This document shows, piece after piece, positions 24,985-32,853 of a stretch of DNA of 64,000 nucleotides (the first letter of the stretch is position 1; every line of letters begins with the position of its first letter). The stretch is from Streptomyces broussonetiae. Lineage in GTDB: Bacteria > Actinomycetota > Actinomycetes > Streptomycetales > Streptomycetaceae. A model generated the notes under the pieces. That model saw only the letters and a list, made by a program, of their open reading frames with translations. It did not search any database and was not told where the DNA came from. The position numbers were made by a program, and so were the translations under genes. The stretch is taken from assembly GCF_009796285.1 (NCBI RefSeq), contig NZ_CP047020.1:1798001-1862000 (forward strand). Reading direction: 5' to 3'.

Positions 24985-25659
24985 TCATGACGCGAACAGC
25001 CGTACCGGCCAGGCCGCATGCCATTCGGCGCCCACCTCGAGCAGCGGCCCGGACGCCGCCGGCAGCGCGTCGACGCCCTCGGAGGCAGCCCTCCGCGCCG
25101 CCCGCACCGCCGCATCCGCGAGGCGGTCCAGCTCGGGGGCCAGCCGGGCCAGGACACCGGTGGCGTCGAACGGGTCCAGACTCAGCAACCGCACGGTCGC
25201 CGTCGTCGGCCCGCTCACGCTCTCGTATGCCGCGCAGTACGCCGCGTCGTCCGGGCCCAGTCCGGCCGCCCGCGCGGCCAGCCCGAGCACGACCGGCTGG
25301 TGGGCCCCCTTGGGGAACTGCCGTGCCACTGCGTCGAGTTCGGCCGACGGCCACGCCGCGCGCGCGGCTCTCAGCAGCTGCCGGCCGAGTCGGCGTGCGG
25401 CGGTCCGCAGGGCGGGCGACGGCGTGCGGGCGTCCGCCGCCGCGTCCAGCTCGGCAGGATCCACGCCGAGTACGGCGGCTGCCGCGAGCGCGCCCGCGAC
25501 CAGCCCGGCGGTGTGCAGCCGGCCCCGGCAGAAGTCCTCCAGGCTCGCGGCACACGTGATGCGGCCCGCCTTGACGGCGGCCTCCGCCCCGCCGGAGTGC
25601 GCGTGCCCTCCGGCGGGAAAGCGGCCGTCCGCCAGGACGAGCAGTGCTGCCCTGCTCAT
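24985..25659 (-). CDS. ureF: urease accessory protein UreF
   Basis: A 224-residue helical protein that acts with UreD and UreG as gatekeeper of GTP hydrolysis during nickel loading. The start [24 protein letters not shown] has the UreF N-terminal signature (D/GxFPxGxxxHSxGxE-like). The ATG overlaps the ureC stop as ATGA. The middle is alanine-rich, as in other actinobacterial copies. Confidence 0.93.
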   Translation of the reverse strand: MSRAALLVLADGRFPAGGHAHSGGAEAAVKAGRITCAASLEDFCRGRLHTAGLVAGALAAAAVLGVDPAELDAAADARTPSPALRTAARRLGRQLLRAARAAWPSAELDAVARQFPKGAHQPVVLGLAARAAGLGPDDAAYCAAYESVSGPTTATVRLLSLDPFDATGVLARLAPELDRLADAAVRAARRAASEGVDALPAASGPLLEVGAEWHAAWPVRLFAS

Positions 25660-27380
25660 CAGAACAGGAAGTAGCGCTGGGCCATGGGCAGTTCGGCGGC
25701 CGGTGTCGCCTCCACCAACTCGCCGTCGATGTGCACGGCGAAGCTGTCGGGGTCGATCCGGACGTCGGGCCGGGCGTCGTTCTCGCGCATGTCGGCCTTG
25801 GTGACCTGTCGCGTGGACGCGATCGCCACGAACCGCTTGCCGAGCCCCAGCCGCTGCGGCAGCCCGTCCTCGATCGCCAACGGGGCAACGAAGTTGACGG
25901 AGTTGGCGGCCGGGGCGCGGCCGATCGCGCCGTACATCGGGCGGGGCAGGATCGGCTGCGGGGTGGGGATGGAGGCGTTGGCGTCACCCATCTGCGCGTA
26001 CGCGATCTGTCCGCCCTTGAGCACGAGGAGCGGCTTGACGCCGAAGAACGCGGGCTCCCACAGCACGAGGTCGGCGAGCTTGCCGGTCTCGACGGAGCCG
26101 ATCTCGGCGGCGAGGCCCTGGGCGAGCGCCGGGTTGATCGTGTACTTGGCGACATAGCGACGCACGCGGTGGTTGTCCGCGCGTCCGTCACCGGGCAGCG
26201 CACCGCGCCTGCGCTTCATCACATGCGCCGTCTGCCAGGTACGCAGGATCACTTCGCCCACCCGCCCCATCGCCTGCGAGTCGGAGGAGATGATCGAGAT
26301 CGCGCCGAGGTCGTGCAGGATGTCCTCCGCGCCGATGGTGGACGGCCGGATCCGGGACTCGGCGAACGCCAGGTCCTCGGGGACGGTGGGGTTGAGGTGG
26401 TGGCACACCATCAGCATGTCGAGGTGTTCCTCGGCGGTGTTGACGGTGAACGGCCTCGTCGGGTTGGTGGAGCTGGGCAGCACGTTGGGCTGCGCGACCA
26501 CGGTCATGATGTCCGGCGCGTGCCCGCCGCCGGCGCCTTCGGTGTGGTACGAGTGGATGCCCCGGCCCGCGATCGCGGCGAGGGTGTCGCCGACGAAACC
26601 GGCCTCGTTGAGGGTGTCCGTGTGGATGGCGACCTGGATGCCGGTGCGGTCCGCCACGGTCAGCGCGGCGTCGATGACGGCGGGGGTGGAGCCCCAGTCC
26701 TCGTGCAGCTTCAGACCGGCCGCGCCACCGCGGATCTGGGAGAACATCGCCTCGTGGGAGACGGTGTTGCCCTTGCCGAGGAAGCCGACGTTGACCGGGT
26801 AGGCCTCCATCGCCTCGAACATCCGGGCAAGGTGCCAGGAGCCCGGCGTAACGGTGGTGGCCTTGGAGCCCTCGGCCGGACCGGTGCCGCCGCCGACCAG
26901 GGTGGTGATGCCGGAGGCCAGCGCCTCGTCGGCGACCTGGGGGCAGATGAAGTGGACGTGCGCGTCGATGGCACCGGCGGTCAGGATCCTGCCGTTGCCC
27001 GCGATGATCTCGGTCTCGGGGCCGATGACCAGGTCGGGGTGGACGCCGTCCATGGTGTCGGGGTTGCCGGCCTTGCCGATCGCGGTGATCCGGCCGTCCC
27101 GGATGCCGATGTCCGCCTTGACGACGCCCCAGTGGTCGACGACGACGGCGCCGGTGATCACGGTGTCGGGGGTGCCGTCGGCACGGGTGGCGCGGGACTG
27201 GCCCATGGACTCGCGGATGACCTTGCCGCCGCCGAAGACCGCCTCGTCCCCGGAGGTTCCGGGGCCGCCGGAGCGGTCCTCCTCGATCTCGATCAGCAGG
27301 TCGGTGTCGGCGAGCCGGATCCGGTCGCCGGTGGTCGGGCCGAACAGGTCGGCGTAGGCGCCGCGGACGATCTCAGGCAT
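25659..27380 (-). CDS. ureC: urease alpha subunit
   Basis: A 573-residue catalytic subunit hydrolysing urea to ammonia and carbamate with a dinuclear nickel centre. Nickel and catalytic residues are in place: H141 and H143 in IDAHVHF, the carbamylated K224 in [11 protein letters not shown]253, H279 in [10 protein letters not shown], and the flap MVCHHLNP with C326/H327/H328. SSDSQAMGR supplies the metal Asp. The start overlaps ureB by 8 bases. The length is standard for bacterial UreC, with no fusion. Confidence 0.97.
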   Translation of the reverse strand: MPEIVRGAYADLFGPTTGDRIRLADTDLLIEIEEDRSGGPGTSGDEAVFGGGKVIRESMGQSRATRADGTPDTVITGAVVVDHWGVVKADIGIRDGRITAIGKAGNPDTMDGVHPDLVIGPETEIIAGNGRILTAGAIDAHVHFICPQVADEALASGITTLVGGGTGPAEGSKATTVTPGSWHLARMFEAMEAYPVNVGFLGKGNTVSHEAMFSQIRGGAAGLKLHEDWGSTPAVIDAALTVADRTGIQVAIHTDTLNEAGFVGDTLAAIAGRGIHSYHTEGAGGGHAPDIMTVVAQPNVLPSSTNPTRPFTVNTAEEHLDMLMVCHHLNPTVPEDLAFAESRIRPSTIGAEDILHDLGAISIISSDSQAMGRVGEVILRTWQTAHVMKRRRGALPGDGRADNHRVRRYVAKYTINPALAQGLAAEIGSVETGKLADLVLWEPAFFGVKPLLVLKGGQIAYAQMGDANASIPTPQPILPRPMYGAIGRAPAANSVNFVAPLAIEDGLPQRLGLGKRFVAIASTRQVTKADMRENDARPDVRIDPDSFAVHIDGELVEATPAAELPMAQRYFLF

Positions 27381-27684
27381 CGAGGGCACCTCCGGTCTCC
27401 CCGCGCAGCCCGGGCACGACACGGGCACCGGCGAGGGGGACGAGTTCGACGTCGACGGGAATGCCGGGTTCGAAGCGCACGGCGGTGCCGGCGGCCACGT
27501 TGAGCCGCTTGCCTCGGGCGGCGGCGCGGTCGAACTCCAGGCCTGGGTTGGCCTCGGCGAAGTGGTAGTGGGAGCCGACCTGGACGGGCCGGTCGGCGGC
27601 GTTGAGGACCGTCAGACGGGTGACCTCGCGCCCGTCGTTGAAGGTGACGGGCTCGTCCGCGAACAGGATCTCTCCGGGAATCAT
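27373..27684 (-). CDS. ureB: urease beta subunit
   Basis: A 103-residue structural subunit. [20 protein letters not shown] and [18 protein letters not shown] are the canonical UreB motifs. The start at 27684 is chosen over 27765 because the conserved N-terminus begins there. It overlaps ureC by 8 bases and lies 10 bases after ureA. Not fused to ureA, unlike in some genera. Confidence 0.96.
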   Translation of the reverse strand: MIPGEILFADEPVTFNDGREVTRLTVLNAADRPVQVGSHYHFAEANPGLEFDRAAARGKRLNVAAGTAVRFEPGIPVDVELVPLAGARVVPGLRGETGGALDA

Positions 27685-27694
27685 CGCAGGCCCC

Positions 27695-27997
27695 TCAGAT
27701 GATCGGCTCGTGGACGGTGACGAGCTTGGTGCCGTCCGGGAAGGTGGCCTCGACCTGGACGTCATGGATCATCTCCGAGACCCCGTCCATCACGTCGTCC
27801 CGGGTCAGCAGCTTGCGTCCGGAGGACATCAGCTCGGCGACAGTACGGCCGTCACGGGCTCCTTCGAGGATGTGCGACGTGATGAGGGCGACCGCTTCGG
27901 GGTGGTTGAGCTTGAGGCCGCGGGCCCGACGCCTCTCGGCGACGTCGGCCGCCACGTGGATGAGCAGCCTCTCTTGCTCATGCGGGGTCAGTTGCAC
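27695..27997 (-). CDS. ureA: urease gamma subunit
   Basis: A 100-residue structural subunit at the head of the urease operon. The sequence [20 protein letters not shown], then [21 protein letters not shown] and the C-terminal [15 protein letters not shown], is textbook UreA, and the length equals the family norm. GTG at 27997 follows GAGGTGG. A GlnR-like box about 160 bases upstream suggests nitrogen control. Confidence 0.96.
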   Translation of the reverse strand: MQLTPHEQERLLIHVAADVAERRRARGLKLNHPEAVALITSHILEGARDGRTVAELMSSGRKLLTRDDVMDGVSEMIHDVQVEATFPDGTKLVTVHEPII

Positions 27998-28153
27998 GTC
28001 CCACCTCACAGTCCTTGCTCCGGACCGTGCGGGGTCCGGCTGCCGCTGCCATCGCGACGGGGTTAGGTGTAACACACAGACAAATCTCCGGATTGTCGTC
28101 AACCCGGTCCGAAAAACCCCTGATGGCGTGGATCGGCAGGTTAGTTCGCCGGA

Positions 28154-28169
28154 GTTTCAACGACGTTAA
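28154..28169 (-). promoter_or_regulatory. candidate GlnR box upstream of ureABCFGD
   Basis: On the minus strand the site reads TTAAC-N6-GAAAC. The Streptomyces GlnR consensus is gTnAC-N6-GaAAc; the right half is exact and the left half differs only in its first base. It lies 157-172 bases upstream of ureA. Urease genes are reported GlnR targets in S. coelicolor. A second half-site pair at 11-base phasing is not convincing. Confidence 0.5.
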
Positions 28170-28224
28170 ACCAGACCTTGATCCAGCAATGACCGCGCTA
28201 TGGCATGCGCGATACCCGCACGGG

Positions 28225-28503
28225 TCAGGACACGCCCGGTCCGCGGTGCTCGGCGGCGATCCCGAACCGCTGCTGTTCGAGCGCGGCGGAACCGGCCTCG
28301 CGGACCGCCGAGACCGAGCTGACCACCTGATCCTCGGCCGGTTCGCCGAGCGCGTCCAGCCGCTCCAGATCGGCGGCCGAGACCAGCGCGACCAACGGCT
28401 TGCCGTGCCGTGTCACGACGACGCGCTCGCCGCCGTACACCACCCGGTTGATCAGGTCGGCGAGCTCAGCCCTGGCTTGGGTCACCGGAATCTCATAGGC
28501 CAT
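28225..28503 (-). CDS. Phd/YefM-type antitoxin, no toxin partner nearby
   Basis: A 92-residue protein. The N-terminus MAYEIPVTQARAELADLINRV and the VVVTRHGKPLVALVSAADL strand are diagnostic of the Phd/YefM fold, which binds DNA and neutralises a Doc or YoeB toxin. The usual toxin gene would follow within a few bases on the minus strand, but only 226 bases of non-coding DNA and then ureA's control region follow. It is therefore an orphan, perhaps a stand-alone repressor. It diverges from the ClpP-like gene, with starts 82 bases apart. Confidence 0.85.
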   Translation of the reverse strand: MAYEIPVTQARAELADLINRVVYGGERVVVTRHGKPLVALVSAADLERLDALGEPAEDQVVSSVSAVREAGSAALEQQRFGIAAEHRGPGVS

Positions 28504-28585
28504 GCCCCCATTCTAACGGCACGTACATCCTGTACATTTTTTACAGAAGCCGAGCCGCGTCGGCGGCCGAGCCAGATGAAGGGGT

Positions 28586-29227
28586 ATGACCATGTCCCGT
28601 GCATTCGCCCGCCATGTCCTGCCGGAATTCACCGAGCGCACCAGCAGCGGCGCACGCACGCTCGATCCCTACGGCAAGCTCTTCGAGGACCGGATCGTCT
28701 TCCTCGGCACCCCGCTCGACGACACGGCGGCCAATGACGTGATGTCCCAGTTGATGTACCTCGAACACGCGGCTCCCGAGCGGGACATCACGCTCTACAT
28801 CAACTCCCCCGGCGGCACCTTTCAGGCGATGACCTCGGTCTACGACACGCTGCGTTACGTCAGTTGCGACGTGGCGACCTACTGCCTGGGCCAGGCGGTC
28901 TCCTGTGCCACGCTGCTGCTCGCGGCCGGCACCCCGGGCAAGCGGTTCGCCCTGCCCGGCGCACGCATGGTGCTCGAGCAGCCCCGGCTGGCCGAGCCGG
29001 TGGAGGGGCAGCCCAGCGACCTCCTCATCCAGGCCGCGGAGTTGACCCGGATGCGGGCGGTCACGGAGGAGGTGCTGGTACGGCACACCGGGCGCACGGC
29101 GGAGCAGGTGCACGCCGACCTGGAACGGGACCTCGTGCTGGACGCCCCGGCCGCCCTGGCCTACGGTCTGGTGGACGGCATCGTGCCCAGCCGGCGGAGC
29201 ACACCCGGCGCATCGGACGCGAGGTAG
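28586..29227 (+). CDS. ClpP-family protein lacking the catalytic histidine
   Basis: A 213-residue ClpP-fold protein (S14 family). The nucleophile Ser is S106 in [12 protein letters not shown] and the hinge [13 protein letters not shown] is normal. The catalytic His of the RVxIHQP motif is replaced: here the segment is ARMVLEQP, giving E131. The aspartate region [20 protein letters not shown] is close to normal. The closest functional analogy is the inactive ClpR subunits of mixed ClpP rings. The start is ATG 28586 or 28592, both behind GAAGGGG. A small gene follows after 6 bases. It may modulate a ClpP barrel rather than cut proteins itself. Confidence 0.88.
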   Translation: MTMSRAFARHVLPEFTERTSSGARTLDPYGKLFEDRIVFLGTPLDDTAANDVMSQLMYLEHAAPERDITLYINSPGGTFQAMTSVYDTLRYVSCDVATYCLGQAVSCATLLLAAGTPGKRFALPGARMVLEQPRLAEPVEGQPSDLLIQAAELTRMRAVTEEVLVRHTGRTAEQVHADLERDLVLDAPAALAYGLVDGIVPSRRSTPGASDAR

Positions 29228-29233
29228 CCGACG

Positions 29234-29539
29234 ATGCTTCCGGAGTTGCCGCCACTGCCCGCGCTGACCCGCGCCGAGGGCGAACTGATCGACAGTTACC
29301 TGACAGCGGTCGACCTGCTGGGCAGGATCAACCCCGCCGCCGGCGGGGGCACCTACAGCGGTCTGCGCGCGGCCCAGGCGCTGGTCCGCAAGGCCGCAGA
29401 GCTGCGCGACGCCCTCGCGTTGATGCACCAGCGGGGCGAGACGGAGCTGCACGGGGACACACTGGCACGGGCCTTGCGGGTGCTGGACGGTGAGCGCCGT
29501 ACTGCGCGCGTCGCGCTCCCGCCCGACGGAGTCGGCTGA
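29234..29539 (+). CDS. conserved-looking small helical protein paired with the ClpP paralogue
   Basis: A 101-residue, mostly helical, charged protein without signal or membrane segments. The sequence ELIDSYLTAVDLLGRINPAA and RKAAELRDALALMHQRGET looks like amphipathic helices, followed by a basic tail. It begins 6 bases after the ClpP-like stop, so the two are probably one transcript. I recognise no family. It could be an adaptor or chaperone of the ClpP-like protein, which is a guess from position alone. Confidence 0.7.
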   Translation: MLPELPPLPALTRAEGELIDSYLTAVDLLGRINPAAGGGTYSGLRAAQALVRKAAELRDALALMHQRGETELHGDTLARALRVLDGERRTARVALPPDGVG

Positions 29540-29583
29540 TCCGGACGCCCGGGCGTCCCGAGGGAACCGCGGTGTCGACACAT

Positions 29584-29618
29584 GTCGTTCGGACCGGACT
29601 CGAAACGATCCGAACGAC
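29584..29618. terminator. inverted repeat, possible terminator after the ClpP-like operon
   Basis: GTCGTTCGGA and its exact complement TCCGAACGAC are separated by 15 bases, 44 bases after the preceding stop. The long loop makes a protein-binding site an equally good reading. The rest of 29619-29850 holds no credible gene. Confidence 0.4.
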
Positions 29619-29858
29619 GTACCCCCGAGCGGCGTATCTCCCGATCGTTTTCCGGGTCTTGCGTGGTGCGCACGACGCCGCTGCGGGGATCACGCGAATG
29701 CGCGTCGCCCCAGGTCCGGTGCTACGTACGAGATCTGACGGCGCCTCGAACGCAGTACTGTCCACCCGAACGGGTGAGTGGTGAGTAACGCCACAAATCC
29801 CCGGTTCCGTTGGGATTTTCCGACTGTTGTGGGTGAAGATCCCTGACTGACGACAAGC

Positions 29859-29914
29859 CCCCGCCACCGCGGCGGGGCGATCCGGGCGGACGCCGAGTCC
29901 TGCCGCCGCCCGGA
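29859..29914. other. two tandem hairpins just upstream of the riboswitch
   Basis: A 7-bp stem CCCCGCC/GGCGGGG (29859-29877) is followed at once by TCCGGGCGG/CCGCCCGGA (29881-29914, 16-base loop). They may belong to the 5' part of the c-di-AMP riboswitch, or form an upstream terminator. The exact riboswitch 5' boundary cannot be fixed by eye. Confidence 0.4.
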
Positions 29915-29924
29915 TGACCGGTCG

Positions 29925-30112
29925 ACAGGAGTGGATCGGCAGGAGTGGAGGACCCAAGCAAGTCGGGTCGCCGGAGCAGATGTTCGTCTGTGCGTCACAG
30001 GCAGACGGCCACAGGCTCCGAGCGGCCCTTGGGGTGAAGCCGCGGCAACGCGGCCGGGCACCTTCGCCAGCCCGAATCCGACAGGTCATCCTTCACAGGC
30101 GGCTGACGAAGG
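29925..30112 (+). promoter_or_regulatory. ydaO/yuaA-type cyclic di-AMP riboswitch controlling the NlpC/P60 gene
   Basis: The leader carries the conserved ydaO blocks in order: GGAGGACCCAAGC (29947 on), GGGGTGAAGCCGCG with GCAACGCGGCCGGG (30031-30058), ACCTTCG, then CCCGAATCCGACAG (30070-30084), CATCCTTCACAGGC and GACGAAGG. Actinobacterial ydaO elements typically sit before cell-wall hydrolase genes and switch them off when c-di-AMP is high. The next gene, 8 bases downstream, is exactly such a hydrolase. The ribosome site GAAGGG lies in the 3' end of the element. Class assignment is by motif recall. Confidence 0.88.
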
Positions 30113-30119
30113 GTTGCGC

Positions 30120-30593
30120 ATGACTGCGCTGAATCGTGTCCCGTCGCTCATGGCCCGGGCCGGTACGGCCTCGGCTCTCACGCTTGCCGCCGTCGGCGGC
30201 TCGATCGTGGTCCCCGGGCTCGCCACCGACGCCTCGGCTGCGAGCCTCGCGACGAAAGCACTGCAGATCGCGGCCTCCAAGCAGGGCTCCCCGTACCAGT
30301 ACGGGGCCACCGGGCCACGCCGCTTCGACTGCTCGGGGCTGACGCTCTACTCGTTCAAGAAGGCCGGCAAGACCCTGCCGCGCACCGCCGCCGCCCAGTA
30401 CAACAAGACGCACCACATCTCCTCCGGCAACCGCAGGGCCGGTGACCTGGTGTTCTTCCACTACGGCTCGAACGTGTACCACGTCGGCATCTACGCCGGC
30501 CACAACAAGATCTGGCACGCGCCCAGGACCGGGGACGTGGTGCGGCTGCAGAAGATCTGGACCAAGAGCGTCTGGTACGGCCGGGTCAGCTGA
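30120..30593 (+). CDS. secreted NlpC/P60 peptidoglycan hydrolase
   Basis: A 157-residue exported C40 peptidase expected to cut the peptide stems of peptidoglycan. The signal peptide covers about 1-40, with cleavage after DASA. The catalytic Cys is C71 in RRFDCSGLTLYSF, and the catalytic His is H121 in NVYHVGIYAGHNKIWHA, with H133 as third polar residue. The protein is just a minimal catalytic domain, with no LysM or SH3 targeting module. The ATG at 30120 follows GAAGGG. Expression is predicted to be riboswitch-controlled by c-di-AMP, linking it to spore or hyphal wall remodelling. Confidence 0.92.
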   Translation: MTALNRVPSLMARAGTASALTLAAVGGSIVVPGLATDASAASLATKALQIAASKQGSPYQYGATGPRRFDCSGLTLYSFKKAGKTLPRTAAAQYNKTHHISSGNRRAGDLVFFHYGSNVYHVGIYAGHNKIWHAPRTGDVVRLQKIWTKSVWYGRVS

Positions 30594-30699
30594 CCCGGCA
30601 TCGGGCCAGGAGCGGCTCCAGCAGCAGGGCCGCTCCCCGCAGCGTCAGCGCCACCCCGGTACCCGCCTGGAGCCCATGGGCGGCCCGGGGCCGACGCGG

Positions 30700-30858
30700 T
30701 CATCGGCCCGGCCGGTCCCCGCGCAGGGCGACCGCCCGGAGCCGCTTGAACGGCGTCTGCGAGGCCTTGGGGTTGAGGACGTTGGTGACGAAGCCCTGCC
30801 GAGGCGGCTGGACGGCCTCGGGCACCGGCTCTGCGGCCCCCTGGGCGGACTGCCGCAT
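30700..30858 (-). CDS. possible short protein of unknown function
   Basis: The minus frame ending at 30700 has strongly G/C third positions back to about 30890, unlike the flanks, which suggests real coding DNA. From the ATG at 30858 it encodes 52 residues (MRQSAQGAAEPVPEAVQPPR ... LRGDRPGR), with a basic C-terminus. GTG codons at 30873 and 30891 are alternative starts. No ribosome site is clear at any of them. It lies downstream of the ATPase gene on the same strand. The remaining DNA from 30594 to 31016 shows nothing else. Confidence 0.35.
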   Translation of the reverse strand: MRQSAQGAAEPVPEAVQPPRQGFVTNVLNPKASQTPFKRLRAVALRGDRPGR

Positions 30859-31016
30859 CGAGACCGCGGTGCGCACGCCGGGGTACGGCACAAAGGCGCC
30901 AGCCGGCAGCCGCAGCGCCCGGAACAGCGCGGGCACGCCCTGAGCAGTGCCTGCACCCGGCGATCTCGTTGGCCGGGATTCCGGCCGAGCCGCCTGTCGA
31001 ACGCGGTCCCGGGCCC

Positions 31017-31448
31017 TCAGGGCGCTGCCGGCACCGCCCACGGAAGCTCGATGAAGACCGTCTTTCCACCCTCACGGGTGGGGCGGATGCGGAGTTTTCC
31101 GCCACACTCGGCGGTGAGCCAGCGGATGATGACCATGCCGCGACCGTTGTCCTGCTGGACGGCGGCGGGCAGTCTCTTCGGGAAGCGGGGATGACTGTCC
31201 GTGACGCCGATGCGCAGGTGTTCGTCACGGTCCAGGGCAATGTCGACCGTGAAGGTGGGTGACTGACCGAAGGTGTGCTGTACGGCGTTGGTGGCGAGTT
31301 CGGAGACGATGAGCCGCACGGTGTCGGCCGCTTCGGTGTCCGACGGCAGGCCCCACTCCGCCAGGGTGCCCACGACGTACGAACGGGCGGCGGAGACCGA
31401 GGCGGGATCGCTCGGCAGAGTGACGGATGCTTCCAGGTGGTCTGCCAT
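31017..31448 (-). CDS. ATP-binding anti-sigma/RsbW-like protein
   Basis: A 143-residue single-domain HATPase_c_2 protein. The N-box is VSELATNAVQHTF, and the G1 and G2 boxes are VTDSHPRFP and NGRGMVIIRWLT. These proteins bind ATP and inhibit a partner by binding or serine phosphorylation. Here it is divergent from an XRE regulator and a DUF397 protein, the trio found many times in Streptomyces (Scr, AbaA-like and WhiJ-like loci). So its partner may be the HTH or DUF397 protein rather than a sigma factor. Confidence 0.9.
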   Translation of the reverse strand: MADHLEASVTLPSDPASVSAARSYVVGTLAEWGLPSDTEAADTVRLIVSELATNAVQHTFGQSPTFTVDIALDRDEHLRIGVTDSHPRFPKRLPAAVQQDNGRGMVIIRWLTAECGGKLRIRPTREGGKTVFIELPWAVPAAP

Positions 31449-31572
31449 GGCGACGTCGTCCCTTTCCCGCGGGATCGCACCGACAAGGGGCGGTGGGTTC
31501 GAGTACGGTCCCGGACTGGTGCTTCTTCGTCAGACTGCCATCACTGGACCGGTCACGGGGAGCGATCCACCA

Positions 31573-31588
31573 AGATATGCATATATCT
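31573..31588. promoter_or_regulatory. AT-rich inverted repeat between the ATPase and XRE genes
   Basis: AGATAT-GCAT-ATATCT stands out in DNA of more than 70% GC. It lies 72 bases before the XRE start, in the divergent promoter region. It is a natural candidate for XRE autoregulation. Confidence 0.45.
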
Positions 31589-31659
31589 GTCGCCCAATGC
31601 GGTGAACTCTGCCACGCGAGACCGTATTTGGACGGCCCGGAAGGAGTAAGGAGGAGCCC

Positions 31660-32520
31660 ATGCAGAACGGGCCGGCGGTGCGGCGCCGAAAATTGGGCGC
31701 CGAGCTGCGCATGCTGCGTACCGGTGCTGGGCTCACGAGCGGTGAGGCGGCCCGGCTGGTCGGCTGGCACCAGTCGAAGGTGAGCCGTATCGAGACGGGT
31801 GCCAGCGGGGTGAAACCAGCCGATCTGCGCTCCCTGCTGGACGCCTACGGGGTGCGGGACGGGCACCTGCGCGAGTTGCTGCTGATGCTGGTGGGCACCG
31901 AGGAGGCGGGCGACCGGCATCGCTGGTGGCACGCCTACCGCGGGGTGCTGCCGCCCACGTACCGGGACTTCATCAGCCTGGAGTCGCAGGCCAGCGCGAT
32001 GCGCACGCTGGAGACCACGGTGGTGCCGGGGCTGCTCCAGACGCCGGAGTACGCCCGTGCGGTGACCCGGGCAGCCGTCCACGACCTGGACGAGGAGCGT
32101 CTGGACGCGCTGGTGGAGGTGCGGCTGGCCAGGCAGGACGTGCTGCGCTCGGACCCGCCGCTGGTGCTGAGCGCGGTGCTGGACGAGGCGGTGCTGCGGC
32201 GCGAGGTCGGCGGGCCCGAGGTGATGGCCCGCCAGCTGGAACGGCTGATGGAGGCCGCCCGGCTGCCCCAAGTACGGCTCCAGGTCCTGCCGTTCGGAGC
32301 CGGAGCCCATGTGGGCCTGACCGGACCTTTCGTTATTTTCTCATTTCCGAGCACTTCTGATCTGGACGTGGTTGTTCTCGACCAGTTGACGAGTAGCCTC
32401 TACCTGGAGCGGAAAGAAGACCTCATGGCCTACTCCGAGGCCTTCGCCACTCTTCAGTTCCACGCCCTTTCCCCCGAGGACTCGTTGGACCACATCGCCG
32501 GGATAGGCGACGGCGCGTAA
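31660..32520 (+). CDS. XRE-family regulator with DUF5753 domain
   Basis: A 286-residue regulator. The N-terminal helix-turn-helix at about 10-65 includes LGAELRMLRTGAGLTSGEAARLVGW and SKVSRIETGASG. A DUF5753 domain fills about 95-270, with the recognisable ESQASAMRTLETTVVPGLLQTPEYARAV and LPFGAGAHVGLTGPF. Members such as WhiJ-like and Scr1-like proteins work with a downstream small DUF397 protein that antagonises DNA binding. The DUF397 gene follows 15 bases later. A ribosome site (AAGGAGTAAGGAGG) is strong. Confidence 0.92.
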   Translation: MQNGPAVRRRKLGAELRMLRTGAGLTSGEAARLVGWHQSKVSRIETGASGVKPADLRSLLDAYGVRDGHLRELLLMLVGTEEAGDRHRWWHAYRGVLPPTYRDFISLESQASAMRTLETTVVPGLLQTPEYARAVTRAAVHDLDEERLDALVEVRLARQDVLRSDPPLVLSAVLDEAVLRREVGGPEVMARQLERLMEAARLPQVRLQVLPFGAGAHVGLTGPFVIFSFPSTSDLDVVVLDQLTSSLYLERKEDLMAYSEAFATLQFHALSPEDSLDHIAGIGDGA

Positions 32521-32535
32521 GGAGGCACGCCCCCC

Positions 32536-32757
32536 ATGTCAGAACTGCCTCGGAACGTCCCTGCCAGTACCGACCTGCACGACGTGCGCTGGCTGCGCAG
32601 CAGCTACAGCACGGGAGCCAACAACTGCGTGGAGACGGCACGGCCGCTCTCCGGCCCCTGGGCCGGGCTGCTCGCCGTACGTGACTCCAAGATCCCGGCC
32701 GGACCCGCACTGGTCTTCTCCGCCGGCAGCTGGGCGGAGTTCCTCACCGCCCTCTGA
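32536..32757 (+). CDS. DUF397 protein
   Basis: A 73-residue protein. The DUF397 signature is complete: WLRSSYSTGANNCVETARP, then LLAVRDSKIPAGPALVFSAGSWAEFL. DUF397 partners of XRE/DUF5753 proteins act as anti-repressor-like modulators during development and antibiotic onset. It is the last gene of the XRE operon. The 96 bases after it contain no gene. Confidence 0.93.
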   Translation: MSELPRNVPASTDLHDVRWLRSSYSTGANNCVETARPLSGPWAGLLAVRDSKIPAGPALVFSAGSWAEFLTAL

Positions 32758-32853
32758 ACCGTCACCCGAACAGCCATCGGATCGAACCATCATCTGATCA
32801 AAACCGATCACACATCATCACTCTCAGGTGAAGCACGGCCGTGTCACGCCGAC

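Noticed and set aside
25644..27503. Plus-strand ORF opposite ureC
   Set aside because: Runs antisense to a fully conserved urease subunit; the peptide is compositionally biased and contains no domain.
29490..29961. Several short ORFs between the ClpP operon and the riboswitch
   Set aside because: None has coding bias or a ribosome site; they overlap inverted repeats and structured RNA.
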